Of a stretch of DNA of 64,000 nucleotides, positions 13,001 to 24,754 are shown in pieces. The notes under the pieces are model-generated. The model ran no database searches. It worked only from the letters and a program-made list of their open reading frames with translations, and had not been told where the DNA came from. The translations under genes and the position numbers were made by a program. Each line of letters starts with the position of its first letter. Position 1 is the first letter of the stretch. Origin of the DNA: Bretschneidera sinensis (taxonomy: Eukaryota; Streptophyta; Magnoliopsida; Brassicales; Akaniaceae); NCBI GenBank assembly GCA_023935145.1, contig CM043700.1, positions 141,321,328 to 141,385,327 on the forward strand. The letters are read 5' to 3'.

Positions 13001-14478
13001 CCCAACCCCAACCCCCTCCCCCCCCCCCCCCCCCCCCCCCCCCCTCCCAGTTTACTTTGATTGAAGTGTGTATAATGTGATCAAAACGGTTTGTTATTTA
13101 TGTTTAAATTGCCATAAAATGCTTAACTAGGAAGCAGTTATTTCCTGTTTAAATTGGCATCAAATCAATCTGTAGTTCTGTACTGTTTCTGGTTTCTATT
13201 TAAGTGGACACCAATTGGATCCGGATAGTTATTTATGAATGCTAGGCATAAACAATGACCAGATCTATGGACATAAATGACAAGTTATGGTGACTATATT
13301 TTTATTGTCTTTAATACTAGCTTCCATGATTTAACAGATGTTGTCATAAATAACATCCTAAAATGAATGTTTGATGATTAATTTTTTTCTTTCATTGTAA
13401 ATTGTTTCAAGGTTAATGTAGCAACATAAATTGTCATAAACATCATGTCCCACTGGAATGCTTTGATACTGAATTTATGGATCGTAACTAATAATGATAT
13501 TGCTGATATGTTATGGATGGAGGATTATTCATGCAGGATGAATTGGGGAGGCTAGGATCAACGGTTGAAGAACCTGTAACTAATGGGCCAGAATCAACAG
13601 AGACACCATTATTACTCATGGGGTCAACACCATCACCATTATCAAACTCTGAAAGAGAGAGAAAAGAGGTGGCTCAAAAAAACAAAGAAGCAGAGGAACA
13701 AGAAAAGGATAGGGTAGGAGGCAAGACACCAAGACCAACATCTACAACAACAATAGTAGCAGCAACACCAACAGAGAACAAGGCAGAGAAAATAGTGAGG
13801 CTGAAAAGTGGGTTCAAAATATGCAAGCCTCGGGGGAGCTTCCTGTGGCCAAACATGGTGTCTCCTCATGATCAGGTTGTGGTCCCAATCGAAGATCTCC
13901 TTGGGGTCCCCACTCCAACTTCTGTCTCTTCTTCTACCACCTCAGCAGCCCACCTCTTCTCTCCTAGTACTGAGCAACCTGAGGCCCACCCTACTCCCCC
14001 TGTCAAACCATTGGCTGAGAAGAGGCCTGTTCTTTTCACTATATCGACAGCTGTCACCACACCCCCTTCTTTTGAGACCAAAACCCATTATGAGAGCAAC
14101 AGTTCCAATATTTCCATCAACCTCAATGAGGTTCCTAACAACCAGAATGACAGTGGATTTTGCTGGTCTCAGAGTCAGAGTCACAGTCAAAACAACACCT
14201 CCGCTTCACCCCTTACCTACCAGAGGAGACATCATAATTATAATGAGTTACAGCTGCCAACTGCTAAGAAACTAGACAGAGAGATGAGCCAGTGGGAGGG
14301 AGATCAGGGAAGTGAAAGAAGAAATGAATTGTTAAGTAACCTTGAGCAGCAGCAGCAGCAGCAGCAGAAAGGATGCTCCTCATCAGCCTCGTCTTCTTGC
14401 TTGCCAGTTGGGGTAGACACATGGCTTGCTCTGGCTTCTCCTAACTCTTCCATGGATGAGAAATCCAGGCGGGGTTGA
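10071..14478 (+). CDS. DYAD/AMEIOTIC1 (SWITCH1)-family protein
   Basis: Plant members of this family act in the nucleus during meiosis, in cohesion, meiotic entry and early prophase. Exons: 10071-10121, 10921-11106, 11245-11987, 12111-12494, 12690-12807, 12885-12968, 13537-14478. All phases close, giving 835 residues. The N-terminal conserved block (about 60-145) includes HIRVGAYYEIDRSKL, RFPSLYSLRSHFS and LAGEVLYRRIPPHELAVKRN. An acidic Glu run (about 235-249) and a Lys/Arg-rich putative nuclear signal (about 273-302) follow. The family core (about 318-450) includes RWSVERYKLAE, DTGLLDHLLKHMAGKVAPGG and MEYWLESADLV. A predicted coiled coil (about 445-530) spans exons 4-7. The C-terminal part is low-complexity, with FKICKPRGSFLWPNM at about 615-629 and seven Gln at 793-799. 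Which paralog (true DYAD or a DYAD-like sister) cannot be settled here. Confidence 0.9.
10195..10330. repeat. AT-rich fold-back in first coding intron of DYAD-like gene
   Basis: The left arm (aaaatttaattaataatttt, then gataatattaat) is mirrored by a right arm (attaatattattaataaaat) around a centre near 10255. This makes an imperfect hairpin with no coding capacity, probably a small MITE. Confidence 0.45.
13018..13044 (+). repeat. 27-bp poly(C) tract in intron
   Basis: A run of 27 uninterrupted C residues lies in intron 6 of the DYAD-like gene. It is preceded by cccaacccca-type C-rich repeats and followed by tcccag. Such runs are rare in AT-rich plant DNA and are also prone to length errors in assembly. 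Confidence 0.8.
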
Positions 14479-15155
14479 TAATCTTTCATTACTAATACAT
14501 ATATTTTGGATCAAAGCTATATTTTAAGTCTTTACTAAATAAATTACAAGTCACAAAGAAAAACAAAATAGAAATTACATGTAATGGATACTATTATAGT
14601 GTCGCCTTTGATGAGGATATACATACCAATAAATACTGCTGTTCCAATTTCCATTGCCTCGTCTGTGCAGCTTTCTAGACCAATTTCCTATTCTGAGACG
14701 GTAAGTACTTAGAGCAGGCCGCACATTTGTAACACTTTGTCACTCAATTAATAATTAAGCTAGATCAATAAATTACTGTTTTAACCTTAAAAATTACTAT
14801 TTGACATTATAACAAATAAAAAAGATGATTTCTCTTTAATGATGATACAGGTGGCCAGTAGTCTAAATCTTTGCCGAAGTAGTTAACATAACTACGGTTC
14901 TTTTGAATTGATAAGTCTCATTTCATCTTGTAGCTGTGGGCTTAGCCCACTGGTCAGACCTCCCCAATGTAGAGCTATGCAACGGATTAGATCTTAATTG
15001 CCATCTTCACAATTAAAAGGGGAAAAAAGATATTTAATTTCATTTGAAAATGGGAAGGTGAATGGGTGGTAGCCATCCATCTTGTTAGTTATTACAATGT
15101 TCCTTGTTCTATTCTTACTTTCAAACGGACGGTGTCCAGGAAAAGCAAATGATTT
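14479..15155. other. Intergenic region between convergent genes
   Basis: This holds the 3' ends of the DYAD-like gene (from the left) and the BIOF gene (from the right), which are transcribed towards each other. AT-rich, with no additional gene recognised. Confidence 0.5.
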
Positions 15156-18100
15156 CTATATCTTAGCATGTAAATTTGAGTTGTGGTTAGCAATATCTTG
15201 AAAGCTGATGCAATGGGAGAGCGCGGTTGTCAGCTTCTTTACATCATCTGCTGAATGAGCTGCAATAAGAGTTACTCGTAACCTAATGAAAAAGAGAAAA
15301 AAAATAGAAAAATAGGAAGATACATAAGTGCAGGTTGAAATAATTTCAATGCAAAAATAATCCATGCAGCAAAAGATAATAAAAATAAAAATAAAAACTT
15401 ACACAAATAACGCTAACAAAATTGAGCAAAATCTGCTCAATCCAATGAAATAGGTTCCAAGAGCCATATTTGATTGATCCAAGTCCAATTTGATTCGAGC
15501 TTGACTATTTCTGTGCATCTTTTATATGCTTATAAAATTTCAAAATGCACACTTTTTTTAAAGGTAAATTTCAAAATGCACTTCTGTAAAAGTTTATTAA
15601 GTTGTTCACGTGTAATACCATGACGTCATGGGCTGTTGGATGAACTCGATTCTCAGTTCTATCTCAATAGAATGAATAAATAGAACAAGGAGAGTGCAAA
15701 CTCATATGAGAACAAAACATGTTATATACAGGTCTTTTATATGCTTGAAAGATGCATTTATTTGAAATTTGAATTCCTAACCGCCAATCAAACTACGTCC
15801 ACTCATTTTACATAATAGAAAATCATACACTAGCAGCCTAGATTCTTGTCCAAAATTGCAGGAGTATCAAGGAAGCATGCCCCAACGTTATGAATGAGAG
15901 TGTTATTTGTTATGAATGAGAATGCAATAACACTCTCAAATTGAGGACCCAGAACAATGGTGCCAAGTCATTGGACAGACACCAAGATACAACTAAAATT
16001 GATATAATATGGTTGCAGAAGAGATTTAAAAAAGGATAATGAAGGAAAATCGATAAACCTGCATGAGTTGGGAGGCACTGTTGGGGGTCTGATCGCAGTC
16101 ACATGGAAGCCAGATTTCAACAAATGCCTGTTCCAGGATGATTGAAAAGGTTAGGAGCTTTGTGACAATGAACATAATCAAGGGAGAGAGAAAGAGAGAC
16201 AGACCGGCTAGCTTGCAGAGCCTTCTCTTCACTCCCTACAATAAGAGATACCACGTGACTTGTGATAGGGATTCCAGTGAAAACAATGAAGTCTCGCACC
16301 CGATTCCAAATTGCCTTTCTTCGCCATGCTTCCTTTTTTGCCACAATAACAGCAGCTGCTAAGTTGTACTTACATTGTTAACAACAAAAATTATTTCAAC
16401 AAGAAGGCAAAGACCACTTACAAAATTCATGGCAAAGTAATGTACAATTAAGACATTGTAACATTAAATGATTACTCAGTTTTATCATTTGACGTCTATC
16501 ATTTAATATGTGCAAACTCATATGTTAACAAAATGTTCTCCATCTACCTCCAGGCTCCAGAAATGCCTGGTCAGTGCCTTTGCTTAGTATTTATGCTGAA
16601 ATAACACACCCAAATAACATTACATTGCGCATTTCCTATTATATCCCCATTATTGCTCGACATTCTTCCACATATATAGCACATGCCATATTACTTGTAA
16701 ATGCGAAACTGAGTCGGACTGAAAACTGAAACCTTTCAACTAACAAAACAACTTTGAATATCACATTACATTTTCGCTAAGAAAAAGTAGGCTAGAACCC
16801 TTAAGGGAAAAATCACTGCTCTTTACCATGTGCTGCGGCAGCAGTGGGGACTGTTGTAGCAGTTGAAAATATAAAAGAGCGACCCCTTGATTGAATGAGT
16901 TGCTTCCATCCTTTACTACTCATATAGCATTCAGAAAATGGTGTTAGCTAAATCTTATATATACAAAGTAAACAAAACATCCAACATGTTTCCTGTATAA
17001 TATGAATGTCTTGGTTCGTCAGTTCATAAATATATTAATATCTGGGATTATTTTAGATGAACCCCATGAAACTCAAAGAAAAAGAAAATCCATTTCAAGC
17101 TCACATATTTTGAGTGGAAACATCATGAGATTGCTTACATAATTGTTTCATGCTGCAACAAATATTTATGAAAGCTGTTCTGCTGACAAAGGAACAAAAT
17201 GTAGGTTTATTTATCAGCAGGGAAGCAATTTGAACCTGTTTATAATGATTATAGTTTCAAATATGAATCTTCTACTAAGTATCAGCTTCTTCTTCTTTCT
17301 TTCTTTCTTTCTTTTCACAATCACAAACTAGCTTACAAAATTGTATTGTCTACATCTGAAATATAAGTGAAGAACTGTTCTATCACTGAGATATTGAGAT
17401 ATCTAATATCTTGATTAAGAAATAGAGCCACATTTAAGTACTATTTAGTATTCACCGCAATCAATAAGCAAACATTCACAAAATTCTTGCTCGTTTCTTT
17501 TGACAAACCATAACTGCATTATACTCATTACCTCAAATAGAAGATTAACCCACTCAATAAAGATAGATTTCAATCATTGCTACAGCTACCAACCAAAGGT
17601 TTTATTTTATAAAAACAACAGAGAGGTGTATGGACTGTGGACTGTGTAAACCTCACGGCAAAGAAATTATTCTAACATATTCTGTGCCAGTCAAATATTA
17701 GCATTTGTATAAATTGAAGTCTATGTTTTAGGCAATAGAAATGAAAAAAATTTTAAAAAGAAAAAGAAAAAGATGGTAGCCTATCTATTAAGATCCTAAA
17801 ATAACTCTACAACAGACAAGTAGTACGGCAAAGATATAAGCTAAAGTGAACACAATTTTAGTACCATGCATGATGCAAGACAATAGCTCTGTTTTCTCAT
17901 ATTGATTCCAGACATGCTTGCCTCAGAAAGGCCTCTATTGATTTTTCAAGAAGCTTTTGTCTATCAGTATCAAAGCATAATACTACACATGAAATTACCT
18001 GCATGCAATGAATCCACCATGACAACCAGCTGCCTTGCTCAAAGTGCCAACACATATGTCAACATCTTTTTCACAATTAAATTCCTCAGCGACTCCCCCA

Positions 18101-21015
18101 CCACTTTTGCCACAAACAAATGTTCCATGAGCCTGAGAAAACTCAGCAAGAGTAGTTATTAATCATTTGGTAGCACAGCATTGCGTCAAAGTAGATTAAT
18201 AAAAAAAAATTGCATCAAAGTCGTCTTGGTCTGTAGCCTACATGATCTCAACCCAGGACTAGTCAATGACAGACAAGAAACAGAGAATCAATCTAAAGAT
18301 AATGTAACAATATGATATTTAGACCTTTTCCTTTTATTTGAATTATACGCCTTTAGCTGTTTGATAAACACAAGAAATGTACACTGAAAGATTTAATCCA
18401 ACCTGTGACAAGTTTCATGCCTATAACACAGACTTCTAGAGCTTATTACAATCCTGTGAACACTTGAACATTCAAGAGGACTTACATCATCAATGACTAA
18501 TAAAAAATCATGCTTCTTGCGAAGCTTAGCAAGCTCAACCATTGGTGCAAAGTCTCCATCCATGCTAAACAAGCTGTAAAATGAAGAGTGAGGCAGATTC
18601 ACCGAACCCGTCACAAAAGCACAGACATTAAAACATTGGGCTTTCTAGCAGTCAGGCCACGAAACAGAAAATAAAAATATGAGATATTTCCAAAAGAAAC
18701 CACTGTTGGGTTTGACTATGGAAAACCTGTAGCCTCTAGCGACATAAATAAAAATGAGATATATCAAACTGAAGCAACGAAAGCCACAAAGATACATGTT
18801 TACTAAACAAAATGTAAAACATGCAAGGTATGGTTGTCTTTATTGAAGGTGCCAACCATTGAAATGTTTTAAATCTTATCATATACACTCAGATAAAAGT
18901 GAATACAGCATAAACTTTGATGAATAAGAAAAAAGTATATAACAATACTAACCCATCAGTCACGACGACTTTTTTTTTCATCGTGCAACTTGATCTGTCC
19001 AAACACAAATGCTTCGCCATCATATGAACACTGAATAGAATAAATTCAACGAAAAATGGAACAGAAATTTAATTGGAAAAACACCTACAACAATGCATCA
19101 AGGTGGGGCATGTCACAATGTCTATATACAAAAACTTCTACACTTCTTTGCCGTTCAGCAAGACGGATACCATCAATTATTGATGCATGATTCAGCGCAT
19201 CAGAAAATATGGAAACTTTTCCATCCGTCAAAGGTTTGTCACCTGCATTCAAGAGAGAGCCAAGACTTCCAATCGCTACCATCACGGCCATATTGGCTGC
19301 AAAGCCTGTAGGACAGAGAAGACAATCCTAGAGGACAGATTGAAAACAAGAACGCATATGTTTTCAGCCAGATATCTTAGGATAAGTTATGCAAAATATA
19401 ATTGCTAGACCAAAGAAATTGTATCCGAAATATTGAACCTCCTAGAAACCAAATAACTGATCTTTATGGTTTCCAACTAGCCATCTACACCATGCAATCT
19501 ATTATCTGAACAATCAAAATCATGTGAGCACATTATGCCAATTTATTAGTTGGATTTTTTATCTCTCTTTTTTCCGTTTCATTTTGTTAGCCAAGATAAA
19601 AAAGAAAAAATCCAAAAAACAAGCATATGCACTAACAAAAAGGACAGATCAAACTGAAGGAAAAATCTAGCACCCTAGTTCCAACAAACAACTTTTCATA
19701 AATGCCCTTGTTCGTGAAAACTAAGTCACTGTCTATATGTCATAATATAGTGCTCCATTCAATTAAATTTATAAGAAAAATATTGTATATTCAATAGAAG
19801 CAAGCAAGAAAGAAAAAGAAAATCATCAAGCGGACTATAAATTATAAAAAGCATAATGTTCGATGCAGATTATACCTCCTTCTTCTTTAAGTCTGCCAAG
19901 CATGACTCTAGTAACCTATGGTAATTGGTATACCCACAGATCAAAGCAGATCCCCTTGGGCCCATTCCATGCTCTCTGGCTGCCTGTTTGGAAGTATAGT
20001 TTCAACTATCTTAGAAGAGGTTTTCGAAAAAGAAAATAATTAAATCTATGAGATAAGACAAGCAAAAAAAAAAGCTCAAAACAATAATCAAAGGTTAAGC
20101 ATACCTTTGCTGCGGCATTCGCAATTGTGGGATGTGAGCTCAAGCCCAAGTAATCATTTCCAGAGAATAAAAGTAGCTTCTTGAAATGCTGCTGGTGGCC
20201 AGTACCAACTCCATCTCGACCAACAATCTCATCTCCTGTAACCCAAAAGTGAAATTGGAATACAGTACAGTTAACCACCTATTCTTTATTCCATTTTTTT
20301 TTGGTTTATTCAACGAGCTATAAATTTGAGCACTGTATACGTACAAGGAAATTTCATTAGATTTTTTCACAAGCTATAACTTGTAGAAAGTGCACTATTA
20401 ATTACTAATGCATTTTCCACCTTGTGGAATTTCCTTGTGAACAAATCATTTCCCTTTAAATATAGACCACAACTTCGTTCATGTTGGTAAAGCATGAAAA
20501 ACAAAACACTCTGATGGCCAACATGATAAACGGCTTTTAGGCCTAGTAACTCAAGGTTTTTGTTGACAAAGTAACACGTCGATCTTAGTAGCTCACGGAT
20601 ATTATTAACGTTATCAAAGGTAAAGTGACAGGTTAAAAGCCCGCAAACTAAGGCCAGTTTGTCCGGGGAAAAATAGTCAACATACCCAAAAAGGAAAAGA
20701 GAGAATTACAACACAAAATAAACTAAAGTACACAAAGCAGTATGCGCAGGCAATGTAAATGGGAGACAGAGGAGAATTGTTACCCGAACTGGGGATGTCA
20801 TGGAGCCATCTGTGAAACGTGGGCTCCGAGATTGAGACCTCAACAGAGGATCGATCCCATGGCTGCATTTCGTTGAACACCTCGTATTCATCGTCACTGG
20901 CTTCTTGTTGTCGTTGATTGGAGAGGTAAATGGGTCTTAAAGATCGCAACAGTTTCAAAGACTCGAGCCTTGCAAGTGCCTCCTCTACCCACTTGTCCCA
21001 TAATCTCTTCTCCAT
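15156..21015 (-). CDS. BIOF: 8-amino-7-oxononanoate (KAPA) synthase, biotin biosynthesis
   Basis: This PLP enzyme condenses pimeloyl thioester with L-alanine to make KAPA, the first committed biotin intermediate. Eleven exons on the minus strand: 21015-20784, 20235-20105, 19983-19876, 19327-19089, 18994-18953, 18573-18486, 18132-17999, 16915-16827, 16355-16205, 16127-16059, 15282-15156. They join in frame to 469 residues, close to the plant norm. Landmarks are FSGNDYLGLSSHP, GPRGSALICGYTNYH, the cofactor-binding VIDDAHG (277-283) and the Schiff-base lysine in VGTLSKAAGCHGG (Lys313). The last residues are AKI, which fits the relaxed PTS1 pattern [SAC][KRH][LMI], and plant and fungal KAPA synthases are reported to be peroxisomal. 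The acceptors of exons 8 and 9 each have a 3-base alternative that keeps frame. Confidence 0.95.
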
Positions 21016-21036
21016 TTTCGCAAATTGCTACGGAAC

Positions 21037-21056
21037 AGAGAGAGAGAGAGAGAGAG
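21037..21056 (-). repeat. (AG)n / (CT)n tract in BIOF 5' leader
   Basis: About ten AG dinucleotides lie 20-40 bases upstream of the BIOF start codon, which reads as a CT-rich 5' UTR on the coding strand. This is a common feature of plant leaders. Confidence 0.7.
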
Positions 21057-21166
21057 ATGGACAATTGTTAGAGAGTAGTTCTGTTAGGTGAGACGCATTG
21101 TGAGACTTGAGAGAGTAGCTAGGCAGAGTTAGGGACCAGGCGGCAAGCGCAGAGGGTGGAACGTTA

Positions 21167-21220
21167 GATGGAGATAAAACGCCGCCGTTTTAAGATGGAG
21201 ATAAAACGCCGCCGTTTTAA
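21167..21220 (-). promoter_or_regulatory. Perfect 27-bp tandem duplication in BIOF promoter
   Basis: Two identical 27-bp units lie at 21167-21193 and 21194-21220. Each contains the GC-rich near-palindrome aaaacgccgccgtttt. They lie about 150-205 bp upstream of the BIOF ATG. A telo-box-like aaccctaaa is at 21237-21245. Position and symmetry suggest a duplicated regulatory site; function is inferred only. Confidence 0.5.
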
Positions 21221-21245
21221 GGATGGGAAATTAAGGAACCCTAAA

Positions 21246-23460
21246 TTTCAAGATTTTACAGCAGCCCCCCTATAAAGTACATAAAATATGAGAAGCCCAT
21301 CAGGCATGATAGATTAGGGCCTTAGGGGTTTATGAATTGGAAAATTTAAGTTGATTTCAGCTTATATTGAAAATAGATAAGCTCCTATTTTGACCCAAAT
21401 TGGTTTCAAACTTATTAAATTAAATTCGAATAACCCAAATTATTTTCATTACATACAAATGAAGAAAAATAAAAGTAGTTACTTTTATTAGACCTAAAAC
21501 ATTTTAATTATTTTTATAATTTATTAATTTTATTTAATATATCATTTATTTAAAAAATAAATTAGAAACTATTTATTAATTTCTATTTTAGTATATTACA
21601 CTAATTTAGCATATAATTATCAAAATTATAAATTTCTAATAATTTTATCAATTTCTATTTATATTACCTTAATTTTATTTACTACTATTATATTGTAATA
21701 AAATTATTTTATTTTTGAAATTCTATTTTAATAATTTAAATATGTATTTGAAAAAAAATAGATTGAAAAATAACTCTTTCTAACGAAGAACATGAACAAG
21801 ATCCTCCCATACCGTTTATAAACATTCTAACCGCTATAAATTGATTTCAATAATTTTTTATCAAATAGGTTTACAATTTATTTATATCTTCAAAACTTTT
21901 TAGCTAAACATTAAACAGTTTAAAACATATAAACATTTTCAAATCTTGATTAAGCAATAAGCTGTTAAGTTTCAGTAAATTTAAAACGGATTCTTATTAT
22001 TACGTGTGTGATGAAATTTTTTAGTATAATAAAGATAAGTTATATTGAGTGAATGTCAACCATCCATTATATAAAAAATAACTTTTTCTTTTTTAAGGGA
22101 CGATTAGTATCCACCATGTTGCACCAAAAAATTTCACCGTAAGAGAGAATGTAATGACTGACTCTTCATACCTTGTTAAAATACTTAAATTAGAGCTTAC
22201 TCACTCAGCAGAGATGCCACTTGCCTTTATTTTATATTTGCTGCAATGATTTTCAATGTTTTTGTTATTAGTTATCACCAAAGTTTCTCCAAGTGTTTTT
22301 TTTTTTTTTCCTTCTTAAAATTGAAATTGGAATTCCTCAATAAATTAATGTTGGCTCAATTTTTGATGATGAAACGAAGTCTAGGGTATTTCCATTGAGT
22401 TGAATCCAAAAGGGATGAGGTGAATTGTTGGTGTCAATGTCGGTTTCGATCCCGATTTCACATCAGTTTAACACAAACTTTTTTTATATACATTTGAGGA
22501 TTCTCATCGATAAAAACTTCATTTATAAATTACTTTTTTACTCTTTTGAGTGTATAAATTATTTTATTATCTTTGAAGATTCATCATGTGTCCGTTTTGT
22601 GTCAGTCGGTACATTTTTACCTATATAAATTAGCATGCCTGTTTGACATGATGGTAACGAGGATAATCAACACTTCCTCCTTAAGAATCCAAGCTCAAAA
22701 ACTTATGGGAAACAGAATTTTGACAAGGTGCATGCAGATGACCAGCAACCTCTATCATTCCTGTCTGTTGCTGCCTGTTAGCTTATAAATTAACAAGTCC
22801 AACCCTCTATCTCTTGACCTTATGCACATAAACAACCAAAAGAAACTTCATTCGCTAAGCTGTTTGTGTTGACCTTTGAATTAACTAACCATATAGTGAT
22901 CAGTTCTTATTAATTTATAATTGGTTGAACTATGACAACTGTAGACTTAAACTATTTTACCTAAATATTAAAATAAAAAAAAATCATATTTATATGCAAG
23001 CGGGTACTGTTTCCTTTAATAGTGTATATACACATGTATTTGTTTTTATTAATTATCATTTACTCGTTTCCTTTTTCCTTTTCTAAAACTACAAATAGCA
23101 TTTGTTAATGCATTTTACTTGTTTCTACAGCTGTCGTTTCCTTCCTGCAGAAAATGCTGATATTTAGCTTTTTTACACAGGAAAAAATAAGAGGAAAAAA
23201 TAAGATGTCACTCCTTGGAGGAACATGTTCCAGAATGCATGGGAGGGAAGCTAAGTAATTAGCAAGAAATGACCTTCTGGGCAAAACAGAAAGAGGACTA
23301 GTCAAAATATTTGGGGAATTTCTCTCTTTAATTGTGTAATTCAAGTAAATACATATATATATATATATATACATATATATTAATGGAGAATGTTAATTAA
23401 CATGTCCACTTAAGACATGAATTAACATTGTGTCACATCTAACTTGATAAAAATTTTCTG
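21246..23460. other. AT-rich intergenic region
   Basis: No gene is recognised. Much of 21400-22100 is over 75% A+T by eye. An (AT)n microsatellite lies at 23351-23380. Short open frames here have no family resemblance. Confidence 0.5.
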
Positions 23461-23468
23461 GACACCTC
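23461..23468. repeat. Target-site duplication of SINE (left)
   Basis: The sequence gacacctc is repeated exactly at 23570-23577 and flanks the SINE. Confidence 0.75.
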
Positions 23469-23569
23469 TTTTTTTTATTATCAACAATATTAGGCGATGG
23501 GGTTCGAACCCTGTCCATGGAGAATGGAAAATGCCTCCCTCGCCACTGCACTTGACAAAGGGGACCTTT
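23469..23569 (-). mobile_element. tRNA-derived SINE
   Basis: On the minus strand this 101-bp unit has a box-A-like gtgcagtggcgaggga, then about 38 bases on a perfect box B (ggttcgaaccc), and ends in a run of eight A (T-run 23469-23476 on plus). It is bracketed by the direct repeat gacacctc at 23461-23468 and 23570-23577. RNA polymerase III boxes, a poly(A) end and a target duplication together identify a SINE. It is not a functional tRNA: no cloverleaf can be drawn around the B box. Confidence 0.75.
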
Positions 23570-23577
23570 GACACCTC
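23570..23577. repeat. Target-site duplication of SINE (right)
   Basis: Partner of gacacctc at 23461-23468, abutting the box-A end of the SINE. Confidence 0.75.
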
Positions 23578-23646
23578 ATTAATGTAGAATTTTTTTAACA
23601 TTTCAATTTTTTTTTCTCTTTATATTATAAGAAAACAATTATGTAC

Positions 23647-23838
23647 TGTAAGGATTATGGACACCACATATCTCCACATTGGTATGATATTGTCCATTTT
23701 GGGCCTAAGTCCTCATGGATTTGCTATTGAGTTTTTACCCCAAAAGGCCTCATACCAATAGAGATATTTATCCATCTTTATATACCCATGATCTTCCCCA
23801 CTTCTAGCCAATGTGGGACTTTGGTTGTATACCCAACA
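23647..23838 (-). repeat. TRIM 3' LTR (minus orientation)
   Basis: 192 bp, aligning without gaps to 24155-24346. By eye there are 19 differences, every one a transition. Confidence 0.85.
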
Positions 23839-24154
23839 ATCCTCCCCTCGAACAAAGGACCACCGAGCCTCCCCTCAAACGATCATCCATCCGTCCACTC
23901 TCTACTAACCAGGATTCTCCACTCCACTGCGTTGGAGCACACGCCTGCCTCGAGAGCTTGCTCTATCCCAGGTCAACTCCTCTTCACCGTGTTATGACCA
24001 GGACACGTCCATGAAGAATCTGGAGCACACCGCCTGTCAAACCGAGCTTAATCCACGGATCTCATCATGATCTAACCTGGGCCCACCACCTTTTGTTCGG
24101 CATTCCGAGGATTCATCCACATAGATAACTCCAGGGCATGGCTCTGATACCACT

Positions 24155-24346
24155 TGTAAGGATTATGGACACCACATATCTCCACATTGGTATAATATTG
24201 TCCACTTTGGACCTAAGCCCTCATGGATTTACTATTAAGTTTTTACCCCAAAAGACTTCATACCAATAAAGATATTTGTTCATCCTTATATACCCATGAT
24301 CCTCCCCACTTCTAACCAATGTAAGACTTTGGTCATATATCCAACA
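24155..24346 (-). repeat. TRIM 5' LTR (minus orientation)
   Basis: 192-bp partner of the left LTR. The primer-binding site follows it after a two-base gap. Confidence 0.85.
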
Positions 24347-24754
24347 TGAACGAACAGCGTGTGAAAAATGAGGGTATCCCACAAACGGAAACTTCAATAC
24401 ATGAGGCTTCGTGTGGCGTCGAATAATGGTGAAACTTCCTGGGTAGCAGTACAATTTTATGCCCATCCGTTCATAAAAAATTGCAACAAATTTTCGGTAG
24501 ACCAAATAAAAAAAGAGTTTTATTGAATTATCATATTACCCATATATTTTTTATATGTTAAACTCACTATTCAGCGACATTTTGTCCAACTTAGTTGGAT
24601 AACAATGTTAACTTGTGCCTTAATTAATTGCATTAAATATTTGCTATATCTCTCTTTCTCTCCATATCCCTGTCCATGCTAGCTACATATAGCTCCCCAA
24701 GGACCCCAACCCTGCTGAGCAAGCTAACTCATTTTCATATCTACAGATAAAATA
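24347..24754 (+). promoter_or_regulatory. Upstream region of dioxygenase gene
   Basis: Intergenic sequence between the TRIM and the dioxygenase ATG. The TRIM therefore ends about 400 bp upstream of the start codon, within a plausible promoter distance. No clear TATA box can be assigned. Confidence 0.4.

Larger units (their letters stand above)
23647..24346 (-). mobile_element. TRIM (terminal-repeat retrotransposon in miniature)
   Basis: A 700-bp element with 192-bp direct LTRs at both ends, no coding region in its 316-bp interior, and the retroviral-type signals of a minus-strand element. The primer-binding site tggtatcagagcc (initiator tRNA-Met) lies next to the right LTR at about 24140-24152. 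A purine-rich tract (gaggggagga on minus) abuts the left LTR. LTRs start TG and end CA. Flanking 5-mers tgtac (23642-23646) and tgaac (24347-24351) look like a target duplication with one change. It lacks genes and must have moved using another element's proteins. Confidence 0.85.

Noticed and set aside
13642..14275. Open frames on both strands over the last DYAD exon
   Set aside because: They are shadow frames caused by low-complexity Ser/Thr/Pro/Gln coding; the spliced DYAD frame explains the region.
23495..23511. tRNA gene suggested by a perfect B box
   Set aside because: No acceptor or anticodon stems can be formed. Poly(A) end and target duplication show it is a SINE.
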